Assembly: GCA_963809825.1 (NCBI GenBank)
Contig: CAWELJ010000007.1
Span: 33,342-97,341 of the forward strand
Length of the DNA: 64,000 nt
DNA from: Bog-473 sp963809825
Lineage (GTDB): Bacteria > Actinomycetota > Acidimicrobiia > Acidimicrobiales > RAAP-2
Direction of reading: 5' to 3'
A program made the position numbers and the translations under genes. Shown here in pieces: positions 44,382-52,685 of this stretch; position 1 is the first letter of the stretch, and the number at the start of each line of letters is the position of its first letter. Below the pieces are notes generated by a model that searched no databases, was not told where the DNA came from, and saw only the letters and a list, made by a program, of their open reading frames with translations.

Positions 44382-45566
44382 CCGTCACCGCCGCTGATCC
44401 CGGCTTCGGCCCGGACCAGCTGCTCGACGATGTCGAGGCGTTCCTCGAGCGGTTCGTCGTGTATCCGAGCGAGCACGCCCGCGTCGCCCATGTGCTCTGG
44501 ATCGCCCACGCCCACGCCATGGAGAAGTGGGATTCGACGCCGCGGATCGCCTTCCTTTCGCCCGAGCCAGGGAGTGGAAAGAGCCGAGCCCTCGAGGTGA
44601 CCGAGCTCTTGGTCCCCAACCCGGTGCACGCGGTCAACACCACGCCGGCCTACTTGTTCCGCAAGGTGGCCGACGAGGCGGGATTGCCAACGATCCTGTT
44701 CGACGAGATCGACACCGTCTTCGGGCCGCGGGCCAAGGAGAACGAAGACATCCGGGGCCTGCTCAACGCCGGCCATCGCAAGGGTGCGGTCGCTGGTCGC
44801 TGCGTGGTGAAGGGTAAAGAGGTCTTCACCGAGGAGCTGCCGGCCTACTGCGCGGTGGCGCTGGCCGGCCTGGACGATCTGCCCGACACACTGATGTCGC
44901 GGTCGGTGGTCGTCAGGATGAGGCGCCGCGCTCCACTCGAGCAGATCGCGCCGTTCCGTCACAGGCTGCACTCGCCAGCCGGTTTCGCCCTCAGAAACGA
45001 CCTCAGCCGGTGGGCTGGCGAGATCCCCGCGGGCGTATGGCCCGACATGCCCGATGGCATCGAGGACCGGAACGCCGATGTCTGGGAGGCACTACTCGCC
45101 GTGGCGGATGCCGCCGGCGGCGACTGGCCCAGGCGCGCCAGATGTGCCGCTGTGACGCTTGTGACGGCTGCTAAGGCAGCTGTACCCAGCATCGGCGTGC
45201 GACTCCTTGCTGACCTCCTGGCCGTCTTCTCGGAGCACGGAGATGCCGACTACCTGTTCACAGAAGACATACTCAGCTCGCTGGTGGCGATGGACGATGC
45301 GCCGTGGGCTGACATCCGCGGTAAGGCGCTCGAGGCGCCGCGGCCTCGGCCACCGCCTGTCCAAGTACGAAGTCAAGTCGCGAACCGTTCGGGTTGGCGA
45401 TCGAACGTCGAAGGGATACGCGAGAGCTGACCTCGTTGACCCTTGGACCAGGTATGTGACCCTTGTGACGCACTTAGAGAGTGGCGACGTAGGACCGTCT
45501 ACCAAAGGGAACGTCACAAGCGTCACAACGTCACAACCGTCATTCGGCCCGGTCGGAGCTCGGTGA
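44378..45566 (+). pseudogene. DUF3631 P-loop ATPase, one-base frameshift
   Basis: A DUF3631-type protein, found in actinobacterial phages and integrative elements and usually linked with primase or helicase functions. Walker A is PEPGSGKS (about residues 62-69) and Walker B TILFDEID (about 105-112). From ATG 44378 the reading frame ends at 45430 with a non-family tail. At about 45335-45339 one extra C shifts it: without it, the frame gives LGHRLSKYEVKSRTVRVGD and GYARADLVDPWTRY, the usual DUF3631 C-terminus, and ends at 45566. That stop overlaps the next start, which supports the corrected frame. Sequencing error or recent mutation. Confidence 0.82.
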
Positions 45567-45955
45567 TGGGTCGCCGTAGCGGCAGCACGGTCCGCCCATC
45601 CAAGAAGCGCCGGCGCCGTGAAGCTCAGACGCGGTACCAGCGCACTCAGCAGACGCGGCAGGACAGCCAACGGAAGAAGAAAGCCGCGGGCGAAGCCATG
45701 TTGAAGATCTGCGCGACGGCCGGCGCTACACAACACCCCCACACGGCACTCCCTGCGTGCCCCCACCCACGCCCCGGCCGGGTGCTGCCTGCTACCGACG
45801 AGCCAAGAGCCAAGACCCCGGAGGGCGGGTCCTACAGCCGTGGCGACGGCCACCAGGACCTAGCCCGCACCATGGTCACCCTCCTGGCTCTGAAACTTGA
45901 CCTACCCGGCGGAAACGCTGGCCAGAGGGTTGTGGGGATGGTCGGAAAATCATGA
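45566..45955 (+). CDS. Basic hypothetical protein
   Basis: A 129-residue protein. The N-terminal part is strongly basic (RPSKKRRRREAQTRYQR) and the rest Pro/His-rich. No recognised family; nucleic-acid binding is a reasonable guess. The ATG follows the DUF3631 stop in the form TGATG, and the stop overlaps the HNH start (ATGA). Confidence 0.6.
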   Translation: MGRRSGSTVRPSKKRRRREAQTRYQRTQQTRQDSQRKKKAAGEAMLKICATAGATQHPHTALPACPHPRPGRVLPATDEPRAKTPEGGSYSRGDGHQDLARTMVTLLALKLDLPGGNAGQRVVGMVGKS

Positions 45956-46263
45956 TGAAACTCCCCGACAACGTCACCGCGTGGGAGTGGGAGCGAGTGA
46001 GATCCCAGGTGATCGCCTCGTCGCACGTCTGCGCTATCTGTGGACGTGAGCTCCGCCCGGACGCACCGTCGCGGAGTCGGTGGTCGACGGCTGTTGACCA
46101 CAAGATCCCCCGGGTGACGTTCCGCAACCTCGATCCGCAGACCCAGCGGTACCTGACGCTCGATCCCTCGAACCTCCAGGCGGCTCACGCCCGCTGCAAT
46201 GGGCAGAAGGGCGCCCGGCGTCAGCAAACAGTCCGTCCCCGACCCCAATCCCAGGTGTGGTGA
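45952..46263 (+). CDS. HNH endonuclease
   Basis: A 103-residue HNH nuclease. The zinc pair CAIC (about residue 27) and the distal pair region CNGQKG frame the catalytic block AVDHKIPRV ... LQAAHARCN, with the HNH His in VDH. In phages and related elements a protein of this kind next to the terminase supports DNA packaging. Here it directly precedes the two terminase genes, in the expected order. Confidence 0.87.
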   Translation: MMKLPDNVTAWEWERVRSQVIASSHVCAICGRELRPDAPSRSRWSTAVDHKIPRVTFRNLDPQTQRYLTLDPSNLQAAHARCNGQKGARRQQTVRPRPQSQVW

Positions 46264-46553
46264 TGACCCTCAGCAAGAAAGCAGCCGACGAAGCCGCCAA
46301 GACGCCCAGCCAGAAGCCGGTGACCAATGGTGTCAACGGGCTGCTGCGGTCCCTGTCCCTAGACGAGGCCGGCCGAGCCCGGGCCGAGATTGCCCGCTCA
46401 CTGGCGAAGCGGATGGACATCCCGGGCACCGGGGCGACGTCGCTGGCGTTGCTGAGCCGGGAATTGCGCTCGGTGCTCGCCGACATCCTCGACCCTGATC
46501 GCCAGAATGCTGCGGCCGATCTGGTTCGCTCCATCTTCTCGGACAACGCATGA
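46263..46553 (+). CDS. Putative terminase small subunit
   Basis: A 96-residue helical protein (RSLSLDEAGRARAEIARSLA, then TSLALLSRELRSVLADIL). No motif proves the function, but it lies between HNH and TerL with a 4-nt overlap, the usual place of TerS. Proposed role: recognising the packaging start site and loading TerL. It could also be an unrelated helical protein. Confidence 0.55.
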   Translation: MTLSKKAADEAAKTPSQKPVTNGVNGLLRSLSLDEAGRARAEIARSLAKRMDIPGTGATSLALLSRELRSVLADILDPDRQNAAADLVRSIFSDNA

Positions 46554-47992
46554 AGGCCGCGCCGCGCTACGCCACACCGAGAACGCCGAGCCGGAAGAAC
46601 ATGCTGGGTCCGGCCACCAAGCTGGCGAAGCTGCTCGGACTCGAGCTCATGCCGCACCAGGCCGACGCCATCGCCCTGGTGACTGAAACAGACGAGCGAG
46701 GGATGCTCGTCTACAGCGACGTAACGCTCGTCTGGCCCCGGCAGCTCGGGAAGAGCACGACCCTGCTCGTCCTGTTGCTCGTCCGTGCCCTCGGTACACC
46801 GGGGAGTCGCTGCGGCTACGGTGCTCAGTCCCTAAAAGACGCCCGCAAGATGCTGCTCGAAGTGTGGGTGCCGATGCTCGACGCGTCGGCGCTGAAGGGG
46901 TCCTACAGCGTGAGGGCGGCCAACGGGTCCGAGGCGATCCGGTTCGCCAACGGCAGCGTGATCGAGCTGCTGGTCTCCACGTCGACCAAGGCCCAGCACG
47001 GGCAGGTGTGGGACCTCTGCCTGCTCGACGAAGCCTTCAGCCAGACAGACGGCCGGGTGGAGACCTCGGTGTTGCCCGCCTTCGCCACCCGCACCGAGAT
47101 CCCGCCCGGCGTGCAGTGGCTCGTCGTGTCCACCGCCGGCACACGCTCGGCGTCGCCCTACCTTCTCGAGCGTGTCGAGTCCCGGCGCCAGCTGGTCGAG
47201 GCCGGGATCACTTCGGGCACTGCCTACATCGAATACAGCGCACCCGATGACGCCGACCACACCGACCCGACCGTCTGGGCCGCGTGCAATCCAGCCCTCG
47301 GCATCACCATCACCGAGGATGCCATCAAAGCCGAGCTGGCCTCGCTCGGAGAGGCTGACTTCAAGCGAAGCCGTCTGTGCCAATGGACCACTCAGCGCAA
47401 CGATCCGGTGGTCCCACTTGAGCTGTGGGAGCGCCTTGTCGACCCCGACAGCAAGCGGGGCGCCCGCCTCGTGCTGGCTTTCGACACGACCCCGGACGGC
47501 TCCCACAGCTCCATCGCAGTGGCCTCGCGGCGTGATGACGAACTGACCCACGTGGAGCTGATCGCGCATAGGGACGGGACGGGTTGGTTGGCCGGCGAGG
47601 TCGCTCGGCTGTCCAAGGCCCACAGGCCCGCCAGCGTCGTGGTGGACCCGAGGACGCCAGCCGGGACCGCGCTGCCCGCACTACGAGACTGGGGTGTCAC
47701 GCCGATCGAGGTCACCAGCCTGGACGTTCCGCAGGCATACGCCGGCTTCGTCGGGGCCTGTCAGGACGAGACTCTGCGCCACATCGACCAGCCAGAGGTC
47801 ACCGCTGCCCTCAGCGGAGCTGTACGGCGCCCGGTGGGGGACGCGTGGGCCTGGAGCCGGCGGTCGAGCTCCGTTGATATCTCGCCGCTCGTCGCGATCA
47901 CGCTCGCGCACTGGGGACTCGTTAGCCGTACCCGCGTTCGGCCCCGCGTCATTTGGCTCGATCAAGTCCTCGATGACGCCGGGGAGATGTGA
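46550..47992 (+). CDS. terL: Phage terminase large subunit
   Basis: A 480-residue TerL. The ATPase domain has Walker A WPRQLGKST (62-70), Walker B LCLLDE (156-161) and the coupling motif VVSTAGT (192-198). The C-terminal RNase H-like nuclease has the metal aspartates in AFDTTPD (Asp312), VVVDPR (Asp366) and SVDISP (Asp443). All are intact, so DNA packaging is plausible if a capsid is supplied by another phage. No portal or capsid gene follows, which is unusual for a prophage. The stop overlaps the next start. Confidence 0.93.
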   Translation: MKAAPRYATPRTPSRKNMLGPATKLAKLLGLELMPHQADAIALVTETDERGMLVYSDVTLVWPRQLGKSTTLLVLLLVRALGTPGSRCGYGAQSLKDARKMLLEVWVPMLDASALKGSYSVRAANGSEAIRFANGSVIELLVSTSTKAQHGQVWDLCLLDEAFSQTDGRVETSVLPAFATRTEIPPGVQWLVVSTAGTRSASPYLLERVESRRQLVEAGITSGTAYIEYSAPDDADHTDPTVWAACNPALGITITEDAIKAELASLGEADFKRSRLCQWTTQRNDPVVPLELWERLVDPDSKRGARLVLAFDTTPDGSHSSIAVASRRDDELTHVELIAHRDGTGWLAGEVARLSKAHRPASVVVDPRTPAGTALPALRDWGVTPIEVTSLDVPQAYAGFVGACQDETLRHIDQPEVTAALSGAVRRPVGDAWAWSRRSSSVDISPLVAITLAHWGLVSRTRVRPRVIWLDQVLDDAGEM

Positions 47993-48390
47993 TGGCGTAC
48001 TTCGAGGGGCGGTTCGTCATGGTCACCAGCCCCACCGAGGCGCGCGCCCTCGAACATGGCCTGCAGCTGGCGATCATGGACGAGCGGCGCAACGGAAACC
48101 CTCGCCCGCCGCTCTGGCTGCTCGAGCTCCAGTCCTCGCTGCACAAAGTCTGGGCCGAAAGCGCGACCAGGGACACGAAAGCCGATGAAAGCCAACCGCT
48201 TTCAGCGGAGGGTGCTTCGCGCATGATGAGCACCGTGAAGGCAAGCGAGATCCTCGGAAAGTCGCCGCAGGCGGTCACCGCCGACTGTCGGGAAGGGCGT
48301 CTCGACGGTCTCCTCGTCCGAGGACGCTGGCAGATCAGCGCGGCATCGGTTGAAGCCCGCAGGGCAGAAAAGGAGCAACGCAGTGCGTGA
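47992..48390 (+). CDS. Two-part protein with excisionase-like helix-turn-helix
   Basis: A 132-residue protein. The first 75 residues are of unknown fold; residues about 75-128 (TVKASEILGKSPQAVTADCR, then WQISAASVEARR) resemble a MerR/excisionase-type helix-turn-helix. It follows terL where a portal gene would be expected in a phage. ATG 47992 overlaps the terL stop by one base (TGATG). Confidence 0.62.
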   Translation: MAYFEGRFVMVTSPTEARALEHGLQLAIMDERRNGNPRPPLWLLELQSSLHKVWAESATRDTKADESQPLSAEGASRMMSTVKASEILGKSPQAVTADCREGRLDGLLVRGRWQISAASVEARRAEKEQRSA

Positions 48391-49105
48391 ATTCAGCAAA
48401 GTCCAGCCCCTCGAGGCGGCACTGGCCGCCGTCGATTCGCCGTCAGCCGTCGCCGACCGGCGCAAGCGGGCACAGAAGTGGGCCGAGGAGCTCGAAGGAC
48501 GCGACCGCGGGGTCATGTTCATGTACGCCAGCCCAGCCGAGTGGGCATCGATCCGCGAGCCGTTCCGAACACCGCACATCGGGACCCAACTCCACGGCTC
48601 ATCGCTGGCCGACGCCGAGCGCAAGGCGGGCCGCGCCGCTGATGCCGTAATCCTGAACCAGTGCGAAATCGCTTTGCGCGCACGGGACGTGGCGGCGGTG
48701 TATGCCGACAGCGATCGCTTGGAGGATGAGCGTGTCCGGGCCCTGTACAACAAGAGTGTCACGGCCGCCGCGTGGGCTCAGGGCAACAGGGAAGCTCAGT
48801 TCATCGCCAGGTTCGCGGAGCTCATCGCGGCCCGGCGTGATGCCGAGGCATTCGGCGACGCCGATGGCATCCGCGCCGCGGAGGCCCGACTCAATCGCTT
48901 GACCGGCGTCCCGTACCCAACGCTCCCCGAGGCCGCATGGGCAGCAGCTGACGAGATCCCGACGCTGGCCGATCGACAGGCCGAATACGAGCGGCTCGAG
49001 CTCAAGTACGGCCCTCGCAATCCGGATGCCAACGACGCCGGAACCAAGACCTCGCGCAAGCGGATGACCACACGGCCGATGTCGGCCCTCACCACCACCC
49101 GATAG
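48383..49105 (+). CDS. Hypothetical helical protein, 240 aa
   Basis: No recognised family. Mostly helical and charged (AQKWAEELEGRDRGVMFMY, ADAERKAGRAADAVILN), ending in an unstructured basic tail (KTSRKRMTTRPMS). It resembles scaffold- or structure-associated proteins only in composition. Start GTG 48383 with a good AAGGAG upstream; overlaps the previous stop. Confidence 0.65.
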   Translation: MREFSKVQPLEAALAAVDSPSAVADRRKRAQKWAEELEGRDRGVMFMYASPAEWASIREPFRTPHIGTQLHGSSLADAERKAGRAADAVILNQCEIALRARDVAAVYADSDRLEDERVRALYNKSVTAAAWAQGNREAQFIARFAELIAARRDAEAFGDADGIRAAEARLNRLTGVPYPTLPEAAWAAADEIPTLADRQAEYERLELKYGPRNPDANDAGTKTSRKRMTTRPMSALTTTR

Positions 49106-49117
49106 GAGCACACGTTC

Positions 49118-49480
49118 ATGTCCACGCCACCCACAGCCCCGCCCACCGACGCCGAGCGCAAGGTCACCGAGCTCGAGTACAAGGGCCGGCGCCTCGTCGA
49201 AGAGCTTGAGACGCTGCAGAAGCATCAGGGCTACCTGCAATCTGAGATCGCCCGGCACGACGACGCCCTCGTCACCGCGACCGACGCCCTGGCCAAGCTG
49301 CCCAAGGACGCCGCCCCCCGCGAGATCTTCGATGCCAAGACGACCGTCATCGGCATCGAGTTCAACATCGGCCAGCTGACCGAGCAGCTTGCCGCTCTCC
49401 AGCCGGAACTCCTCGCCACGCCGGGGCTCATCGCCGCCACTGCCTTGTCGTTGGCGGCCGCCAAGAAGGAACTCCCGTGA
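49118..49480 (+). CDS. Coiled-coil protein, 120 aa
   Basis: A Glu/Leu-rich coiled-coil protein (RKVTELEYKGRRLVEELE, then LQKHQGYLQSEIA) with an Ala/Leu C-terminal half. AGGAG precedes the ATG. Unknown function; the shape is what one expects for a scaffold or assembly helper, but this is only a composition argument. Stop overlaps the next GTG. Confidence 0.62.
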   Translation: MSTPPTAPPTDAERKVTELEYKGRRLVEELETLQKHQGYLQSEIARHDDALVTATDALAKLPKDAAPREIFDAKTTVIGIEFNIGQLTEQLAALQPELLATPGLIAATALSLAAAKKELP

Positions 49481-49764
49481 CCTCTCCGAAGCCCGATCCC
49501 GAGATGGAACGCCGTCCGGCTCGGCCATCGCCCGATGTCGATGCCAACTCCCGAGTCGCCCTGCTGGCGAGTCTGTCCCCGGCGGAAATCCGCAAGGCCG
49601 AACGCACAAGCGCCGGCCGACGGTTTCTCGCCCGCCTTAGAGGTGACCCCGAGCACCGGACGGCTCCCGGCAAGCCGAAGGCGAAGCCATCGCCTCGGCT
49701 GTCCTTGGCCGAGGCTCGAGCGCGAGCCCTCAAGCTCCGGAACGAGGCGGGCCGGCGGCGGTGA
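49477..49764 (+). CDS. Basic Pro-rich protein, 95 aa
   Basis: A basic protein with Pro-rich start (SPKPDPEMERRPARPSPD), a helical middle (SLSPAEIRKAERTSAGRRF) and a C-terminal KPKAKPSP...RARALKLR tail. No recognised family. GTGA overlaps at both ends. Confidence 0.55.
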   Translation: MTSPKPDPEMERRPARPSPDVDANSRVALLASLSPAEIRKAERTSAGRRFLARLRGDPEHRTAPGKPKAKPSPRLSLAEARARALKLRNEAGRRR

Positions 49765-49928
49765 GGATCGCCAGCCCCCGTGTCGATACCTTCATGCTGC
49801 TCTACGCCGCGCTGTCCGACGAAGAGCAGCAAATGGTGCGCGACATGGTGGCGTTGGCCTGCTCCAATCACCGCCGGCTTCTTGCCGAGCGCCTCGCTGC
49901 CTCGGTCCCCTTCGTGGTGGGCGCATGA
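49761..49928 (+). CDS. 55-aa helical protein
   Basis: VRIASPRVDTFMLLYAALSD followed by a helix EEQQMVRDMVALACSNHRR. Short but linked by a GTGA overlap upstream and an ATGA overlap downstream. Function unknown. Confidence 0.5.
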   Translation: MRIASPRVDTFMLLYAALSDEEQQMVRDMVALACSNHRRLLAERLAASVPFVVGA

Positions 49929-50068
49929 ACTCGGTCCAGGGCGCAGCCGCTGCCGCGAGCGGTGCCTCCGGACGTTGTGTCGATCAGGCAACGTCCGGTG
50001 CGCCCGGACCGAGCTCATGTGCTCTCGGCCGCATGAGTCCCTCCTTCTCGGCCGGGGCGCGCAAGTGA
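49925..50068 (+). CDS. 47-aa Ala/Ser-rich protein, doubtful
   Basis: A short Ala/Ser/Gly-rich frame (MNSVQGAAAAASGASGR...). It continues the 4-nt-overlap chain, which is its only support. May not be a gene. Confidence 0.35.
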   Translation: MNSVQGAAAAASGASGRCVDQATSGAPGPSSCALGRMSPSFSAGARK

Positions 50069-50233
50069 TGTATTCCTCCTTTCGTCGCTGGCTCCGGGAT
50101 CGTCCATGATCCGTCGAGCCCCGCGCGTGTCCCGGCCGCCGTCCGCGGCCAGCTCACGTCGCCCTACCTGATGGAGCTCTAAATGGCTATCGATGGCGCC
50201 GCCGAGGGTCGCCCCTAACGGCACATATGGGCG

Positions 50234-50258
50234 TGTGGATAACTAAGCCCGTGGATAA
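50234..50258. other. Two DnaA-box-like sequences
   Basis: TGTGGATAA (50234-50242, the complement of TTATCCACA) and CGTGGATAA (50250-50258), inside a 12-bp direct repeat GTGGATAACTAA with a 16-bp period. They could serve element replication, or may be chance. Located in a 200-bp gap between the packaging module and the cargo. Confidence 0.4.
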
Positions 50259-50271
50259 CTAAAGCCGAGGC

Positions 50272-50772
50272 ATGATTGTGGCCGTGGAAAAGTACTCCGC
50301 CCAGGGCCAGATGTGGCGCGTCTCCACGGCTCAACGAGTGCTCTGGGTAGTCGTTCTCCTTGGATGGCTGGCCCTGACCCTGGGGATCACGATTGGCGGC
50401 AACAAGACACCTGGCGCGGGCGATTCACCTACGGTCATCCTGTGGATCGCCTTCGTTGTTGTCGCACTCGGTGCCTGGCGTTATGGATTCGTTCCCTACA
50501 TCGAAGCAACCGGCACGGAGATGGTCATACGCAATGCGTTCACGAAGCGGCACATTCCCTGGACACAGATCAAGACAATCAAACCCGGGTCCATCGGGTT
50601 GATAGTGGTGACGAAGGAAGGGGGTCTACCTCACACTGCGTGGGCCGTGCAGAAGGGCAGGGGTGCTCGGTGGACGAATATGCGAACCCGCGCCGACGAA
50701 GTGACCGCTGCCCTGATGGAACACGTCCCATCGGCAGGGTCCTTAGATGCTCAGGGGCAGACTGCAACCTGA
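50272..50772 (+). CDS. Two-helix membrane protein with PH-like domain
   Basis: A 166-residue protein. Two membrane helices (about 22-40 and 56-72) are followed by a soluble domain whose pattern (VIRNAFTKRHIPWTQIKTIK, then GSIGLIVVTKEG) is that of bacterial PH domains. First gene of the cargo set; followed by hairpin repeat A. Function unknown. Confidence 0.7.
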   Translation: MIVAVEKYSAQGQMWRVSTAQRVLWVVVLLGWLALTLGITIGGNKTPGAGDSPTVILWIAFVVVALGAWRYGFVPYIEATGTEMVIRNAFTKRHIPWTQIKTIKPGSIGLIVVTKEGGLPHTAWAVQKGRGARWTNMRTRADEVTAALMEHVPSAGSLDAQGQTAT

Positions 50773-50781
50773 GGGCTTCGG

Positions 50782-50834
50782 CCTGCCCCAGAACGCCGGG
50801 CCTGGGCGCCACCCTTCGGCACATCGGGGGCAGG
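50782..50834. repeat. Hairpin repeat A
   Basis: The arms CCTGCCCC (50782-50789) and GGGGCAGG (50827-50834) enclose the shared 29-bp core at 50794-50822 (CGCCGGGCCTGG ... CTTCGGCAC). The core has the small stem CGCC-N7-GGCG. It follows the PH-like gene by 9 bp, so it may also act as a terminator. Confidence 0.7.
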
Positions 50835-50933
50835 GGCGGTGTGAGCCGGGCGCTCATGAAACGGCGATATTTAGCCGAGTCATAATCTGTCAGCCCTGAA
50901 CCTGTATGGGCGTCATGAAGGTTCCGACAGAAC

Positions 50934-51332
50934 ATGGCAGGCTCATTCAAAATCCCAGATAAGGCCCTTGTCCTCGTGGCATGGGAGCCGGTCATCGGTC
51001 GCCCTGCGGCGATTGCTTTGTATCGAGGAAAATACGTTCTTGGTGCAGCGAAGTGGGTGGCTCTGGCGGACTTCGCCATCGTCTTTGTGGCCGTCCATTC
51101 GGTGCAACCTCCCTGGGCCGGACGAGTCGCGTGGTGGGTTGGCATCCTGGCCATTGGATATATCAGCTCAGGCTTCTTTTTTCTGTGGCAATGGCACAAA
51201 GAGGCTGGGCGAGCACTTGGTATCAAAATCACGGGGAAGAACGCACCGCCCAGCGACCGCGATCTGTACCTGCAATGGTGCCGCCGCAACAATGTCGAGC
51301 CGCTGAGCAGTAGGAAAGCAACGACAGACTGA
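50934..51332 (+). CDS. Two-helix membrane protein, paralogue 1
   Basis: A 132-residue protein. An N-proximal motif P-V-I-G-R-P-A-A is followed by two membrane helices (about 38-56 and 66-84). The C-terminal cytoplasmic part has LGIKITGKNAPPSDRDLYLQ and WC (about 95-116). This pattern, LG-x-K ... PP ... RD-x-Y-x2-WC, recurs in the next gene. Unknown family. Followed by hairpin repeat B. Confidence 0.7.
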   Translation: MAGSFKIPDKALVLVAWEPVIGRPAAIALYRGKYVLGAAKWVALADFAIVFVAVHSVQPPWAGRVAWWVGILAIGYISSGFFFLWQWHKEAGRALGIKITGKNAPPSDRDLYLQWCRRNNVEPLSSRKATTD

Positions 51333-51335
51333 ACG

Positions 51336-51382
51336 GAACGGGGTGCCCCCGTTCGCCGGGCCTGGGCGCCACCCTTCGGCAC
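51336..51382. repeat. Hairpin repeat B
   Basis: A perfect 8-bp stem GAACGGGG-TGC-CCCCGTTC (51336-51354) runs into the same 29-bp core as repeat A (51354-51382, identical over all 29 bases). Confidence 0.75.
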
Positions 51383-51450
51383 CATGGGGATACCTCGATT
51401 GACTGTCCGAACTTTGCTGGATTCGCTGGGCGGCATGGCAGAATCGGGCC

Positions 51451-51906
51451 GTGGACGGCCAATCCGACACGACGATCCACGCTCGATTGACCCCAGAGCA
51501 GTATCAGCATTACTTGAACGCTGACTACTCCGGCGGCATTCGTGGCCTTTCATGCCGGTTGGAGGACTCCTTGATTCCGCGACTCGGTAGTGAGGCGGCG
51601 AGGTTGTACGCCAAGGGGTACCGCAAGTTGTGGTGGGCCTTTCTCCTGACCGTCCTCGGTGCCGTTTTGGTGGTCATTGGCGGCTTAAGTTCGATAAGCC
51701 CGATCTGGCAAGCCGGGATGGGCGTTTGGTTTGTCACACTCGTTGTCTGCGTGGCCGGGTGGCACGAGATGCGCAGCTCCCGAAGGATTGCGAGTCGGGT
51801 CCTCGGGGTCAAACTCAGAATGAGTGAGCCCCCGCCCCAAAGGGACAAATACATAGCGTGGTGCGATCAGAAGGGATTGACCCCCTTCTCCGCTGCTGGC
51901 CCTTGA
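51451..51906 (+). CDS. Two-helix membrane protein, paralogue 2
   Basis: A 151-residue protein. IPRLGSEAARLY (about 42-53) matches the N-proximal motif of paralogue 1. Two membrane helices follow (about 61-80 and 88-105). The C-terminal VLGVKLRMSEPPPQRDKYIA and WC matches the other member with one gap. The N-terminal 40 residues are extra. Start GTG. Followed by hairpin repeat C. Confidence 0.7.
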   Translation: MDGQSDTTIHARLTPEQYQHYLNADYSGGIRGLSCRLEDSLIPRLGSEAARLYAKGYRKLWWAFLLTVLGAVLVVIGGLSSISPIWQAGMGVWFVTLVVCVAGWHEMRSSRRIASRVLGVKLRMSEPPPQRDKYIAWCDQKGLTPFSAAGP

Positions 51907-51917
51907 GACCTATCCCA

Positions 51918-51949
51918 GTTCGCCGGGCGTGGGCGCACCTTGCGGCAAG
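51918..51949. repeat. Hairpin repeat C
   Basis: Diverged copy of the core (GTTCGCCGGGCGTGGGCGCA). It keeps the stem CGCC-N7-GGCG with a different loop, and adds the hairpin CCTTG-CGG-CAAGG. Confidence 0.55.
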
Positions 51950-51958
51950 GCTGGACAG

Positions 51959-52309
51959 TCAATCTCCGCACTTTTCCGGAGGAACTCCGCGTATCATTTT
52001 CGTCAGATCGACCGTGTCACCGCCTCGGTACCTTGTCGTCGGTATGGGCAGGCACCCCAGGTCGGCCCTCGTGTCTCCCGCATAGACCGTGCAAGCGGCA
52101 TGGCGGTCATTCGGCAGAGGATTAGCTGCGGTTGATTGGCCCGGACCAATCGTGGCGGGGTCAGGCGTACAGGTTGCAACGGTGACCTGCGACCCGGTGT
52201 CGTTGTAGACGTTGATCGTGATGGTCGGCGTATACAGGTAGATGCCAACGGCAACAAGGATGGCTGCGCCGAAAACACAGGTCACGACAATGGCGACACG
52301 TCGAGTCAT
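51959..52309 (-). CDS. Small secreted or membrane-anchored Cys-rich protein
   Basis: A 116-residue protein. One N-terminal hydrophobic segment (VAIVVTCVFGAAILVAVGIY) is a signal anchor. The outer part has four cysteines (VATCTPD, AACTVY, LGCLPI, EKCGD), likely two disulfides, in a small beta-rich domain. GGAGGGGG precedes the ATG. It is the only minus-strand gene in this stretch. No recognised family. Confidence 0.62.
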   Translation of the reverse strand: MTRRVAIVVTCVFGAAILVAVGIYLYTPTITINVYNDTGSQVTVATCTPDPATIGPGQSTAANPLPNDRHAACTVYAGDTRADLGCLPIPTTRYRGGDTVDLTKMIRGVPPEKCGD

Positions 52310-52362
52310 CGAACCCCCTCCGACTCAGCAACCCCAAGATTCTACGCGATGGCGACCCTGCC

Positions 52363-52383
52363 CCACTTCGCCGGGACGGTGGG
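52363..52383. repeat. Partial hairpin repeat D
   Basis: CCACTTCGCCGGGACGGTGGG resembles the left part of the hairpin core. The right arm is missing, and the IS110 region starts here. The copy may have been cut by the insertion. Confidence 0.4.
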
Positions 52384-52436
52384 ACATTTAGCGTTGGTTG
52401 CAGGCATCCACCGATTCGGCGGAAGCCCTTCGTAGG

Positions 52437-52541
52437 GTGCGTCGGGTCGGTTCTTCTGGCTTGACTGAAGTGTGGGACCGGAGCGGGCGAGAGTTCGACT
52501 CCATAACAGTGATCGTCGACCAGACGAGCCTCCCGACGCAC
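52437..52541 (+). ncRNA. Candidate IS110 bridge RNA core
   Basis: The arms GTGCGTCGGG (52437-52446) and CCCGACGCAC (52532-52541) form a perfect 10-bp stem. Between them are two smaller stem candidates, TTC/GAAG around 52453-52470 and TCGAC/GTCGA around 52495-52520. A structured RNA of this layout in front of an IS110 transposase is the known place of the bridge (seek) RNA that carries the target and donor loops. Its ends are uncertain, and structured sequence continues toward the ATG. Confidence 0.45.
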
Positions 52542-52685
52542 GTGCATCCCTGTTCTGGAACTCGGCGGCCGATCATGAAGTCGGACCCCTGCTTCTCGAA
52601 TGTCCGGATGGTCACACCCCTGCGGAACGTGCACAGTCGACGACGGAGAGCCGGCTGATCAGCCATCCAACGAAAGGACCATGCC

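Noticed and set aside
50065..50200. Very short frames after the coupled chain (14, 21 and 11 codons)
   Set aside because: Too short, no motif; probably the end of the transcript.
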